NCBI GenBank assembly: GCA_934693165.1
Contig: CAKUUX010000011.1
Coordinates: 1 to 64,000 of the forward strand
Source: an uncultured Candidatus Melainabacteria bacterium
GTDB lineage: Bacteria; Cyanobacteriota; Vampirovibrionia; Gastranaerophilales; Gastranaerophilaceae
Length of the DNA stretch: 64,000 nucleotides
Direction of reading: 5' to 3'
Every line of letters starts with the position of its first letter. Positions within the stretch are counted from its first letter, which is position 1. Under the pieces are notes generated by a model that was given only the letters and a program-made list of their open reading frames with translations, had not been told where the DNA came from and did no database searches. The position numbers and the translations under genes are program-made. Positions 1 to 8,662 of the stretch are shown here, in pieces.

Positions 1-161
1 TTAAAAAATGTTGCGCTTTTTCTATTTATTTTTTTCTTTCCTTAATATTATTAAGTATTTTTCTTCTCAAAAATTGCTGAACATCATGAAAATATTAAGA
101 AACATTAACAAATTTAAAAACAAATCAAGATTTTGGTAAAATTGTTAAGAATTAAAGCAAT

Positions 162-197
162 AAAAAGGCGCTCCGAATATACATCAGAGCGCCTTTT
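162..197 (-). terminator. Intrinsic terminator of pyrG
   Basis: An 11-bp perfect inverted repeat (163-173 with 187-197, core ggcgctc/gagcgcc) lies 10 bases past the pyrG stop. Read on the minus strand it ends in a run of T. The rest of 1-161 is AT-rich and I see no gene in it. Confidence 0.9.
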
Positions 198-206
198 ACA
201 AGAAAT

Positions 207-1808
207 CTATTTTCTTTTGACAGCTGCATCAATCAAGCCTTTAAACAACGGATGTGGATTTTCTGGTCTTGATTTAAACTCAGGGTGGAATTGAGAAGCA
301 ACAAACCAATCCAAGTTTGGAATTTCAACAATTTCCATCAATTTGCCATTTGGAGATTTACCAGAAAAGCTTAATCCTGCCTTTTCTAATTGTTCAACAT
401 AAGCATTATTTACTTCATATCTATGTCTATGTCTTTCAAAGATTATATCAGTACCATAAGCCTTTCTTGCAACAGAATTTTTCTTCAAATGACATTCATA
501 TTGACCCAATCTCATTGTGCCACCATAGGCTGTAACTTCTTTTTGTTCAAGCATCAAGTCAATTACAGGATTTTCGCATTCCTCAGAAAATTCGTGAGAA
601 TTTGCATCTTTTAATCCCAAAACATTTCTTGCATATTCAATAACAGCGCATTGCATACCTAAGCATAGACCCAAGAAAGGAACATTGTTTTCTCTCGCAT
701 AACGGATAACATTCAATTTACCTTCAATGCCTCTAACACCAAATCCACCTGGGACAACTACAGCCTTAATACCTTTCATAAGGTCTTTGCATTTATTATA
801 ATCAACACAATCTTCTGAATTAATCCAGTGAATATTAATTTTAGCTTCATTAGCATACCCTGCGTGTTTCAAAGATTCTACAACAGAAATATAGGCATCA
901 GAAAGTTTTGTATATTTACCAGCAATTGCGACATCAATTGTTTTCTTAGGATTATTAATTCTTTGAACAAGTTTTTCCCAAGATTTCAAATCAGCACGTT
1001 TATAGCAAGTTTGAAGCAAATTCAACACAACAGCTGCCATATTTTGTTCTTCCAACGCAAGAGGAACTTCATAAATACTTTTCATATCACGACATTCAAT
1101 AACTGCATCTTTTTGAACAGAGCAGAACAATGCCAATTTATCTTTTTCTTCTTGAGGAAGAGGATAAGAAGTTCTACAAACCAAGATTTCTGGCTGAATA
1201 CCATAACTTCTCAAAACATTTACACTGTGTTGAGAAGGTTTTGTTTTAAGTTCACCTGAAGTTGGTAAATAAGGAAGTAGTGTACAATGAACTGAAATAG
1301 CATTACCAATACCAATTTCAGTTTTAAATTGTCTTATAGCTTCAATAAAAGGCAAACTTTCAATATCACCAATAGTACCACCGATTTCAATAATCATAAA
1401 ATCAGGTTTAAATTGTTCAGTTGCTTTATAAATTCTTGATTTAATTTCATTTGTAATATGAGGAACGACTTGAACTGTTGCACCTAAATATTCGCCTTTT
1501 CTTTCTTTATTAATAACAGTTTGATAGATACTACCTGATGTAACGTTATTAATTTGCGCAAAATCAGCATTAATAAATCTTTCGTAATGTCCCAAATCTA
1601 AGTCAGTTTCTGCGCCATCATCAGTCACAAAGACTTCACCATGTTGAAAAGGGCTCATAGTTCCAGGATCAACATTTATATAAGGATCAAATTTTTGAAT
1701 AGCAACAGAAAATCCTCTTGCTCTCAACAACTTACCTAAAGATGCACCAATAATGCCTTTGCCAAGTGAACTTACTACACCACCTGTAATAAAAATATAT
1801 TTTGTCAT
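207..1808 (-). CDS. pyrG: CTP synthase
   Basis: This enzyme makes CTP from UTP, ATP and glutamine, the last step of pyrimidine nucleotide synthesis. The 533 residues match the family length. The N-terminal synthetase domain opens with the GGVVSSLGKGI nucleotide-binding loop. The C-terminal glutaminase domain has the GLCLGMQ nucleophile elbow (catalytic Cys) and a late HPEF histidine-glutamate pair. The ATG follows a GGGG ribosome binding site. It lies downstream of gatC on the same strand, with a terminator hairpin between them, so it may be expressed by read-through or attenuation. The identification is secure. Confidence 0.98.
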   Translation of the reverse strand: MTKYIFITGGVVSSLGKGIIGASLGKLLRARGFSVAIQKFDPYINVDPGTMSPFQHGEVFVTDDGAETDLDLGHYERFINADFAQINNVTSGSIYQTVINKERKGEYLGATVQVVPHITNEIKSRIYKATEQFKPDFMIIEIGGTIGDIESLPFIEAIRQFKTEIGIGNAISVHCTLLPYLPTSGELKTKPSQHSVNVLRSYGIQPEILVCRTSYPLPQEEKDKLALFCSVQKDAVIECRDMKSIYEVPLALEEQNMAAVVLNLLQTCYKRADLKSWEKLVQRINNPKKTIDVAIAGKYTKLSDAYISVVESLKHAGYANEAKINIHWINSEDCVDYNKCKDLMKGIKAVVVPGGFGVRGIEGKLNVIRYARENNVPFLGLCLGMQCAVIEYARNVLGLKDANSHEFSEECENPVIDLMLEQKEVTAYGGTMRLGQYECHLKKNSVARKAYGTDIIFERHRHRYEVNNAYVEQLEKAGLSFSGKSPNGKLMEIVEIPNLDWFVASQFHPEFKSRPENPHPLFKGLIDAAVKRK

Positions 1809-1842
1809 AATCCCCTACCAAATACTCTCTTAAATATAAAAA

Positions 1843-1869
1843 AAGTGGTGAGAAAAAATCTCACCACTT
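1843..1869 (-). terminator. Terminator or attenuator between gatC and pyrG
   Basis: An 11-bp perfect stem (1843-1853 with 1859-1869) has a 5-base A loop. On the minus strand it is followed by seven T. It begins 8 bases after the gatC stop and ends 35 bases before the pyrG start. I see no convincing separate pyrG promoter in the short gap, so it may act as a partial terminator or attenuator. Confidence 0.85.
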
Positions 1870-1876
1870 AAAAATC

Positions 1877-2158
1877 TTAGTTAATTTTTGGCACCTTAAA
1901 GAAGCCGTTCTCTTCTTCTGGCGCATTCATCATTAATTCTTCTTTTGAACAATCATAATGTATTTCATCTTCTCTCATAACATTGTTAAAATCTACAACG
2001 TGAGAAAGAGGTTCAACATTAGAAGTATCAACTTCGTTCATTTGTTCAACATATTTTAAAACATCACCAAGTTGTTTTGAAAATTTTACTTTTTCTTCTT
2101 CTGTTAAGTCTAATCTAGCTAATTTAGCTACGTGTTCTACATCTTGAATAGTAATCAT
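1877..2158 (-). CDS. gatC: Asp-tRNA(Asn)/Glu-tRNA(Gln) amidotransferase subunit C
   Basis: This is the small subunit of the GatCAB amidotransferase, which converts misacylated Glu-tRNA(Gln) or Asp-tRNA(Asn) to the correct amide form. The 93 residues match the family, with the typical VEHVAKLARLDLTEEE start, a central LKYVEQMNEVDTSNVEPL region and the C-terminal PEEENGFFKVPKI tail. gatA and gatB are not in this window. A GGAGAT ribosome binding site precedes the ATG. A promoter with a 17-bp spacer lies just upstream, overlapping the end of the preceding gene region. Confidence 0.95.
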   Translation of the reverse strand: MITIQDVEHVAKLARLDLTEEEKVKFSKQLGDVLKYVEQMNEVDTSNVEPLSHVVDFNNVMREDEIHYDCSKEELMMNAPEEENGFFKVPKIN

Positions 2159-2183
2159 AAATTTTTATCTCCAACTTGAGAAA

Positions 2184-2212
2184 ATTATAACATAAAACAA
2201 AAAATTTCACAA
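2184..2212 (-). promoter_or_regulatory. Sigma70-type promoter of gatC(-pyrG)
   Basis: On the minus strand, TTGTGA (2207-2212) and TATAAT (2184-2189) are separated by exactly 17 bases. The predicted start lies about 20 bases before the gatC ATG, which leaves room for the GGAG site. Confidence 0.75.
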
Positions 2213-2216
2213 AATA

Positions 2217-2906
2217 TTAAACATTTCTAACATAATAATTTTCATCATTTGATAAAATTTCTTTTATCTTATTTAAATCAGAATCATCAAAATCATTTTT
2301 TAAAATAAAGGCACATTTTTCTCGTATTGTATATTCGGGTAAAGTCGAGCACTCAACTAAAATCTTTTTCAAGTCAGTAAAGTCAAGTGAATTATAGAAA
2401 TATGAAAGAGTTTCCAAGCACCAATAAATCTTGAAATACTGCTTATTAGACGTGTATTTTTTAGCTCTAAAAGAAATTTTGCTCAACTCATCAAGTGCTG
2501 TAAAAATAATATCTTTCATTTTATTTGCAATATACATTGAGAAATTTTTGTTATCTTTCAGGTAAAGGATAGCCTCCAAATCCAATCTACATACATTTGA
2601 ATCAATATCTATAATTGAATTTGCAAAGATTTCATAAAAACTTTCTTCTAAAAACAAATTTTTGTAAGTTGGAATTAATTGAAGTATTTTAAAAGCAACA
2701 GCCTGACGAACCTTTCCGTCAATACCTGTCAGATTTTCCATTAAAATTTTAACATCATCTTTTGAATGAAGTTCACTCAAACTTAAAACAGCAACTTGTT
2801 TTTCCATAACAGTACCGTTTTTTAGGATAGAAATAATTTCTTCTGTTGAATACGTGTTTTCGCACAAACTAACGACTTTATTCAAATTTTCTTTCAAATC
2901 TTCCAT
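2217..2906 (-). CDS. HEAT-repeat-like protein of unknown function
   Basis: A 229-residue soluble helical protein. Residues about 18-75 look like HEAT/armadillo repeats: paired helices with patterns such as IISILKNGTVMEKQVAVLSL and DDVKILMENLTGIDGKVRQAVA. Such repeats usually bind other proteins. There is no signal peptide, membrane segment or catalytic motif. It starts at an ATG with no ribosome binding site, 6 bases after an extended -10 (TGCTATAAT), so the mRNA is probably leaderless. I cannot assign a function. Confidence 0.8.
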   Translation of the reverse strand: MEDLKENLNKVVSLCENTYSTEEIISILKNGTVMEKQVAVLSLSELHSKDDVKILMENLTGIDGKVRQAVAFKILQLIPTYKNLFLEESFYEIFANSIIDIDSNVCRLDLEAILYLKDNKNFSMYIANKMKDIIFTALDELSKISFRAKKYTSNKQYFKIYWCLETLSYFYNSLDFTDLKKILVECSTLPEYTIREKCAFILKNDFDDSDLNKIKEILSNDENYYVRNV

Positions 2907-2912
2907 AAAAAA

Positions 2913-2921
2913 ATTATAGCA
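2913..2921 (-). promoter_or_regulatory. Extended -10 element, leaderless start
   Basis: TGCTATAAT on the minus strand ends 6 bases before the ATG at 2906. Transcription would begin at or beside the start codon. No clear -35 is seen. Confidence 0.6.
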
Positions 2922-3019
2922 TGAAGCATAGCAAAAATTTTAGCAAAAAATAATCTTAACGTAGGATAAAATAAAATTAAACTCTCACTATACTAAGGAT
3001 AACAAAGGGAGGATAAGAT

Positions 3020-3202
3020 ATGGGACTATTAGCAATTTTTAAAGATGCATTCGGTATTAAAAACGAAGATAATTTACGAGTAGGTCTATCAAGTTTTAAT
3101 TTAGGTGAAAAAACTCAAGATACAATGACAAGACCTGAAATTTCTATTAGAAACAGAAATGTAACATTATCAGATTTAATGAGAAAATCAAATTCATACT
3201 AA
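3020..3202 (+). CDS. Small 60-aa protein, unknown function
   Basis: A 60-residue ORF with a strong AAGGGAGGATAAGAT ribosome binding region in front of the ATG and a terminator directly after the stop, so it is very probably translated. The N-terminus (MGLLAIFKDAFGI) could form a short amphipathic or membrane-touching helix. The rest is polar and ends in a basic-serine tail. I recognise no family. It is transcribed convergently with trpS and shares the terminator. Confidence 0.7.
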   Translation: MGLLAIFKDAFGIKNEDNLRVGLSSFNLGEKTQDTMTRPEISIRNRNVTLSDLMRKSNSY

Positions 3203-3230
3203 AAAGAGAGGCTTAAAAGCCCCTCTTTTT
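3201..3230. terminator. Bidirectional terminator between the 60-aa gene and trpS
   Basis: A 12-bp stem with one mismatch (aaaaagagaggc 3201-3212 with gcccctcttttt 3219-3230) gives A/T runs on both sides, so it can terminate both convergent genes. Confidence 0.85.
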
Positions 3231-4237
3231 TAATACATTCCAACTATATTTCTAACATCCGTTAAAATCTTTTTTGAAAGATTTCTTGATTTTTCACATC
3301 CAGCTCGCAGAATTTCTTCGACTTCATCAATATGGTTTTCATAATATTTACGATTTTCGCGAATATCTAAAAGAGCCTCGTTAACTTTTTTAGCGAGTTG
3401 CCTTTTACAATTAGCGCAACCTCTTTCGCCTGCTCTACATTCTTTTTCAACATTTAAAATTTCATCACTTGAAGCAAAAAGTTGCCAATATTTAAACGCA
3501 ACTTCACATTTTTCAGGATGACCTTTGTCATCTTTTTTAGCTCGAGAACGATCTGTGATACATTGCATAATTTTCTTTTCAGTAATTTCTTCCGAATCTG
3601 AAAGATTAATAGCATTGTTAAAAGATTTCCCCATTTTCTTACCATCAACTCCACAAAGTAGCGAGTATTCACTAAGTTTTGGTTGAGGTTCTACGAAATA
3701 ATCAGTGTTATAGACCTTATTAAATCTTCTAACCATATCTCTTGCAAGTTCTACTTCGGGAACGTGATATGCTCCCACAGGAACATAATGTGCATTGACA
3801 GCCATAATATCGGCACTCATTAAAATTGGATACCCCATAAGCCCAAAACTTATTTGAGAACTTTTTCTTTTATTTGTATTAAAATATTTAATTTTGCTTT
3901 TTATTGCTGCATCACGTTCAATCCAATTTTTTGGAGCTAACATACTTAAATAAACATTCAACTCTGCAATTTCTGGAATAGATGATTGCACATATATAGT
4001 AGCTTTTTCAGGATTTATTCCACATGCAAGCCAATCAACAACGACATTTAAAACATTTTCTTTCAAATATTCTGTTTTATCATACCCAGTCGTTAATGCA
4101 TGCCAATCAGCTACAGAAAAATAACACTCATAATCATCTTGGAGCTCTTTCCAACTTGTAAGAACACCCAAATAATGTCCAAGATGTATTCTACTCGTAG
4201 GACGCATTCCAGACATTACTCTTTTCTTTTCACTCAT
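3230..4237 (-). CDS. trpS: Tryptophanyl-tRNA synthetase
   Basis: A class I synthetase that charges tRNA(Trp). At 335 residues it has the normal bacterial length. The HIGH-type signature is SRIHLGHYLG near residue 15 and the KMSKS-type loop is GKKMGKSFNN near residue 200. A Cys-rich stretch, CRAGERGCANCK, near residue 265 is a plausible structural metal site. A CGGAG ribosome binding site lies 5 bases before the ATG. It follows the alpha/beta hydrolase gene by 13 bases on the same strand and is probably co-transcribed with it. Confidence 0.96.
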   Translation of the reverse strand: MSEKKRVMSGMRPTSRIHLGHYLGVLTSWKELQDDYECYFSVADWHALTTGYDKTEYLKENVLNVVVDWLACGINPEKATIYVQSSIPEIAELNVYLSMLAPKNWIERDAAIKSKIKYFNTNKRKSSQISFGLMGYPILMSADIMAVNAHYVPVGAYHVPEVELARDMVRRFNKVYNTDYFVEPQPKLSEYSLLCGVDGKKMGKSFNNAINLSDSEEITEKKIMQCITDRSRAKKDDKGHPEKCEVAFKYWQLFASSDEILNVEKECRAGERGCANCKRQLAKKVNEALLDIRENRKYYENHIDEVEEILRAGCEKSRNLSKKILTDVRNIVGMY

Positions 4238-4250
4238 AAAAACTCCGTAG

Positions 4251-5165
4251 TTAGTTTAAAACTGTATTATCATCTGCAGTAACTTTTTCGATAAATTCTG
4301 TAACTCTATTTAAACACCAATCAGTAAGCCAATGGTTTCCTTTTCTTGATAAAAACAATTCAGCTTTTTCATTTTCATTTGCAAGAGCCATTGAATTATA
4401 ATAAGGTGCAATTCTGTCAGATTTTGAATGCATAATCAAAATTGGACACTTAACTTTTGATATCTTTGATACATTATCAAACTTTTGAATAAAAGGACAA
4501 GCCTTTATTAAATGTTGAGAAATAGCTCTCAATGTATATAAACGCAATCTTTTAAAATAAAATTTTGAAATATCGATAGCAGCTGACTTAATGTCTTTAA
4601 TTGGAGATTGAAGAATAAGAGCTTTTACGTCATTATTTTTAGCTGTTTCCATTGCAACAGTTGTACCAAGAGAATGCCCCCAAACAATAACATTTTCACG
4701 TTTTGTACCAAGTTCTTCAATACGTTCAAGCGCAGTTTGAGCATCAAGATATACACCTTTTTCAGAAGGTAAACCCCAACTCTTATAATGTCCTCTATAG
4801 CTCAACATAAATAAGCCTAAATCGTGTTCTAAACAATATTTTGCAACGTCTTGATGTGAAAGAATAGATTCAGCTTGCCCATGAAAAAACAAAACAACAG
4901 GTCTGTTTTCTTTTGGTGGGAAATACCAAGCGTACAGCCTTGCCCCGTCTTTTGTCACAAAACGCTGAGGAATAAATTTTTTCAATAGAGATTTATCAAC
5001 CTTTTGTGCACGTAATTTTGCAGGTTGAAAAATTAAATAATTTTCCATTGCCAATCTTATTGGTCTAAACATTCTTGCCCCAGTAAATAACGGATACACA
5101 AAAAGATAAAAAGCTTTTTTAAAAAGTAATAAATAAAATAAAACTTTTAATAACAATTTTCTCAT
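4251..5165 (-). CDS. Alpha/beta hydrolase, membrane-anchored
   Basis: A serine hydrolase of the Bem46/YqkD-like group. Residues 3-28 form a hydrophobic N-terminal anchor. The core has the oxyanion-region FFHGQ (93-97), the nucleophile elbow GHSLG (Ser165), a likely acid Asp250 (HSKSD) and His278 (GNHW), giving a complete triad in order. The substrate is unknown; lipid esters or small esters are typical for the group. It has its own promoter inside the 3' end of uvrA and starts without a ribosome binding site, so the mRNA is predicted to be leaderless. It is probably co-transcribed with trpS. Confidence 0.88.
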   Translation of the reverse strand: MRKLLLKVLFYLLLFKKAFYLFVYPLFTGARMFRPIRLAMENYLIFQPAKLRAQKVDKSLLKKFIPQRFVTKDGARLYAWYFPPKENRPVVLFFHGQAESILSHQDVAKYCLEHDLGLFMLSYRGHYKSWGLPSEKGVYLDAQTALERIEELGTKRENVIVWGHSLGTTVAMETAKNNDVKALILQSPIKDIKSAAIDISKFYFKRLRLYTLRAISQHLIKACPFIQKFDNVSKISKVKCPILIMHSKSDRIAPYYNSMALANENEKAELFLSRKGNHWLTDWCLNRVTEFIEKVTADDNTVLN

Positions 5166-5171
5166 AGAGGG

Positions 5172-5200
5172 ATTATACCATATTGAGCAAAACTATTCAA
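5172..5200 (-). promoter_or_regulatory. Promoter of the alpha/beta hydrolase gene, leaderless
   Basis: TTGAAT (5195-5200), a 17-base spacer and extended TGGTATAAT (hexamer 5172-5177) on the minus strand. The hexamer ends 6 bases before the ATG at 5165. This is the clearest of the leaderless-type promoters here because both boxes and the spacer fit. Confidence 0.75.
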
Positions 5201-8021
5201 AATATTTACGTAAATATTTACCTGTATAAGATTTTTTATTTTTTGAAACCTCTTTCGGTGTACCAGTTGCAACTATAGAGCCACCTTCATTACCCCCTTC
5301 TGGCCCTAAATCAATAATATAATCAGCGATTTTAATTAAGTCCATATTATGTTCAATAATTAAAATCGTATTTCCACTATCTGCCAATTGCTGAATAATT
5401 TTAATAAGTTTATCCAAATCAGCCCAATGCAAGCCAACAGACGGTTCGTCCATCAAGTAAAGCGTTTTACCTGTAGAACGTTTATTTAGCTCGCTTGCTA
5501 ATTTAATTCTTTGAGCTTCCCCTCCAGAAAGAGTTGTTGCACTTTGACCGAGTTTAATGTAATCAAGTCCAACATCATTTAGAGTTTGGAGTTTTTTCTT
5601 AATACTAGGAACGCTATCGAAAAATTCTAAAGCTTCTTTTACAGACATATCAAGAACATCAGAAATTGTTTTACCTTTGTATTTAACTTCTAATGTTTCA
5701 CGATTATAACGTTTTCCCTTGCAGACATCACATTTTACATAAACATCTGATAAGAAATTCATTTCAATTTTTAAAACGCCATCACCCTTGCAAGCCTCAC
5801 AACGTCCACCTTTTACATTAAAACTAAATCTACCAGCCTTATAACCACGCATTTTAGATTCATTTGTTTTCGCAAATAAATCTCTAATATGAGTAAAAAC
5901 ATCTGTATAAGTTGCAGGATTTGAACGAGGAGTTCTACCAATAGGAGATTGATCAATATCAATAATTTTATCAATATGTTCAAACCCTTCTATAGAATCC
6001 ACACCTTGAGGTTTTGGTTTATTTTTTCTCAATTTGTGTTTTGCATATTCAAAAATCAAATCTTGCATCAATGTTGATTTACCTGAACCTGAAACCCCAG
6101 TAAGAACAACAATCTTGCCTAAAGGAATATCAATATCGAGATTTTTTAAATTATTTAAATGAGCATTTCTAACCTTTAGATATTCTCCATTTCCTTCCCT
6201 AATCTTTTCAGGGATAGGTATAAATTTTTCACCACTTAGGTATTTACCCGTGATAGAATTTTTTTCGGCAATAATATCCTCTTGAGTACCTTTGGCAACA
6301 ATATATCCTCCATCAACTCCTGCCTTTGGTCCAATATCAACAATATAATCTGCTGATTTTATTGTATCCTCATCGTGTTCTACAACAATCAGGGTATTAC
6401 CTAGATTTCTAAGTTTTACGAGAGTCTTAATCAATTGGTCATTATCTCTTTGATGTAAGCCAATAGAAGGTTCATCAAGAACATACAAAACCCCTGAAAG
6501 CCCACTACCAATTTGAGTAGCAAGACGAATTCTTTGAGCTTCGCCACCTGATAATGTAGAAGCCATTCTTGCCAAATCTAAGTAGTTTAAACCTACATCA
6601 ATCAAGAATTTTAAACGAGCTCTGATTTCATCAAGAATTTGTTTTGCTATCATTAATTGGTATTCAGACAAATCCAAATATAAATTTGAGATAAAATCAA
6701 ACTCTTCATTTACAGGCATTTTTGTAAATTCGTAAATATTTTTACCATTAATTTTCACTGACAAAGGAAAAGGTTTCAATCTTGCTCCGTGACACTTTGG
6801 ACAAGGTTTCATAATCATATATTTTTGAATTTCTTCTATCCAATAGTCACCAGAAGTTTCACTATATCTTCGTTCCAAAAATGGAATTACACCCTCATAA
6901 TGGCTGTATCTTGTACGATATCTTTTTGTACCAAAATCTTTAACAGTAATCATGATTGGAGTATCGCTACCATTCAAAATAATATCTTGTTCCTCTTCTG
7001 ATAAATCTTTATAAGGAGCATTATAATCAATTTTAAAAGCTAAACATACAGATTTAAGCAAATCGTCATAATAAGAATTTGAAGTTTTTGTCCAAGGGAA
7101 AATTGCACCCTCGGCTAGAGATTTATCCTTATCTGGAACAATCAAATCAGGGTCGAGTTTATAGTCTACCCCAATACCACCACATTTTTCACAAGCACCA
7201 TAAGGATTGTTAAAACTAAAAATACGTGGAGCCAATTCATCAAAGCTTATATTACATTTACTACAAGCCAATTTTTCACTATAAATTTTTTCTGATTTAT
7301 CACTTACATTGTCAATTTTACAGATGCCATCAGCTTTTTGAAGAGCAATCTGGATACTATCAGCAAGTCGTGATTGAATACTTTCTTTAATCACTAGCCT
7401 ATCGACTACTACGTCAATATCGTGTTTTTGAGTTTTAGTCAATTTTATTTCATCTTCATCGAGATTATAAATTTCTCCATCAACCTTAACTCTTACAAAA
7501 CCTTCTTGAATAAGCTCTGAAAAAACATTCTGAAATTCACCTTTTTTTCCTTTTGCAATTGGAGCCATAACCTGAATTTTTGTACCTTCTGGTAAATTCA
7601 TAACAGAATTAACAATTTCATCAATAGATTGAGGTTTAATTTCGCTACCACAATTAGGACAATATGGAGTCCCAATTCTTGCATACAAAAGTCTTAAATA
7701 ATCATAAATTTCAGTAACAGTACCTACTGTAGAACGAGGATTGTTGCTAGTTGATTTCTGGTCAATAGATATCGCAGGAGAAAGTCCATCAATACTTTCA
7801 ACATTTGGTTTATCCATTTGACCTAAAAATTGTCGAGCGTACGTTGAAAGACTTTCAACATATCGTCTTTGACCTTCAGCAAAAATCGTATCAAAAGCAA
7901 GAGAACTTTTACCCGAACCTGAAACGCCAGTAAAAACAATCAGCTCATTTTTAGGGAGTTCAAGAGAAACATCCTTCAAATTATTTTCTTTAGCACCTTT
8001 TATAACAATTTTTTCGCTCAT
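5193..8021 (-). CDS. uvrA: Excinuclease ABC subunit A
   Basis: The damage-recognition ATPase of nucleotide excision repair, which works with UvrB. The 942 residues are full length. There are two ABC modules: Walker A GVSGSGKSSLAFD near the N-terminus and GVSGSGKSTL in the second half, each with an LSGGEAQRI signature. Zinc-module cysteines are visible (CPNCG, CSKC...CEKCGG, CEACKG...CDVCKG). It starts at ATG without a Shine-Dalgarno. The promoter ends 9 bases upstream, so the leader is only 2-3 bases. Confidence 0.98.
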   Translation of the reverse strand: MSEKIVIKGAKENNLKDVSLELPKNELIVFTGVSGSGKSSLAFDTIFAEGQRRYVESLSTYARQFLGQMDKPNVESIDGLSPAISIDQKSTSNNPRSTVGTVTEIYDYLRLLYARIGTPYCPNCGSEIKPQSIDEIVNSVMNLPEGTKIQVMAPIAKGKKGEFQNVFSELIQEGFVRVKVDGEIYNLDEDEIKLTKTQKHDIDVVVDRLVIKESIQSRLADSIQIALQKADGICKIDNVSDKSEKIYSEKLACSKCNISFDELAPRIFSFNNPYGACEKCGGIGVDYKLDPDLIVPDKDKSLAEGAIFPWTKTSNSYYDDLLKSVCLAFKIDYNAPYKDLSEEEQDIILNGSDTPIMITVKDFGTKRYRTRYSHYEGVIPFLERRYSETSGDYWIEEIQKYMIMKPCPKCHGARLKPFPLSVKINGKNIYEFTKMPVNEEFDFISNLYLDLSEYQLMIAKQILDEIRARLKFLIDVGLNYLDLARMASTLSGGEAQRIRLATQIGSGLSGVLYVLDEPSIGLHQRDNDQLIKTLVKLRNLGNTLIVVEHDEDTIKSADYIVDIGPKAGVDGGYIVAKGTQEDIIAEKNSITGKYLSGEKFIPIPEKIREGNGEYLKVRNAHLNNLKNLDIDIPLGKIVVLTGVSGSGKSTLMQDLIFEYAKHKLRKNKPKPQGVDSIEGFEHIDKIIDIDQSPIGRTPRSNPATYTDVFTHIRDLFAKTNESKMRGYKAGRFSFNVKGGRCEACKGDGVLKIEMNFLSDVYVKCDVCKGKRYNRETLEVKYKGKTISDVLDMSVKEALEFFDSVPSIKKKLQTLNDVGLDYIKLGQSATTLSGGEAQRIKLASELNKRSTGKTLYLMDEPSVGLHWADLDKLIKIIQQLADSGNTILIIEHNMDLIKIADYIIDLGPEGGNEGGSIVATGTPKEVSKNKKSYTGKYLRKYFE

Positions 8022-8030
8022 AACGTCAAT

Positions 8031-8058
8031 ATTATAACACTTGTCATATCTTTTTCAA
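8031..8058 (-). promoter_or_regulatory. Promoter of uvrA, near-leaderless
   Basis: TTGAAA (8053-8058), a 16-base spacer and extended TGTTATAAT (hexamer 8031-8036) on the minus strand. The hexamer ends 9 bases before the ATG. No LexA-like box was recognised. Confidence 0.7.
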
Positions 8059-8063
8059 GCAAA

Positions 8064-8528
8064 CTAGACTGCATACAAAAATACGTCATCAGGATCAACT
8101 TCTTGAGGTTCATAAGGCGCAACGCTAGACTGTTTTTGGAAAGTATCATTGCACAAACCTTTACTTCTCCACTGACAAGAGCCACATAATTCTTTGTGTT
8201 TTTCAGGAGTCATAACATCTTTAACTTTGTCCATAAGCTCATTAAATCTGTAAACGACATTGTCTTTAATATTAATCAATTTTTTCACTTGCTCATCTAG
8301 CGCAGTTAAACGTTTTGCATTGCAAGTAGTGCCTTTTGAACCATCATTAGGACAAGTTGTGCACAAAGTATCTCTACCAGATACAATTTTTACTCTCATA
8401 TCTGGATATTGTTTCAATGACGCAGAAACTCTATCCCAACTGTTAGAGTGTTTTTTATCGTAGCCATAGCCCTTATATCCAGGAAGACATAATAAGTGAT
8501 GGGGTCTCATTTCAATGTAATTTTTCAC
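8064..8528 (-). CDS. DUF1284 family protein
   Basis: A 154-residue cytoplasmic protein of the DUF1284 family, recognised by the N-terminal MRPHHLLCLPGYKGYGY and a set of paired cysteines (CTTCPND, TCNAK, CGSCQWRSKGLC). These suggest an iron-sulphur cluster or zinc site; function is unknown. I chose the GTG at 8528 because AAGGAG sits 6 bases upstream (8535-8540). An ATG 7 codons earlier (8549) would lie in front of that ribosome site. It is upstream of uvrA on the same strand, but uvrA has its own promoter. Confidence 0.85.
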   Translation of the reverse strand: MKNYIEMRPHHLLCLPGYKGYGYDKKHSNSWDRVSASLKQYPDMRVKIVSGRDTLCTTCPNDGSKGTTCNAKRLTALDEQVKKLINIKDNVVYRFNELMDKVKDVMTPEKHKELCGSCQWRSKGLCNDTFQKQSSVAPYEPQEVDPDDVFLYAV

Positions 8529-8662
8529 AAAAATCTCCTTTGACCTCATAATGATAAAATAAAAAATTTTTATAGTTTTTATTTGTAAACAAATTTTTAC
8601 AAAGATAAAAAAAATGTCAATTTTTCTAATTTATAAGACTTTTAAAACTTGTGGAGTAGTGC

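Noticed and set aside
1..161. Possible end of a gene at the left edge
   Set aside because: No open frame with coding character or ribosome site; it is AT-rich with scattered stops.
828..1259. 143-codon plus-strand ORF inside pyrG
   Set aside because: It is the antisense shadow of a full-length, well-conserved pyrG and has no ribosome site or family match.
8529..8549. Upstream ATG start for the DUF1284 gene
   Set aside because: The AAGGAG site lies downstream of that ATG, while the GTG at 8528 has correct spacing and family-like length.
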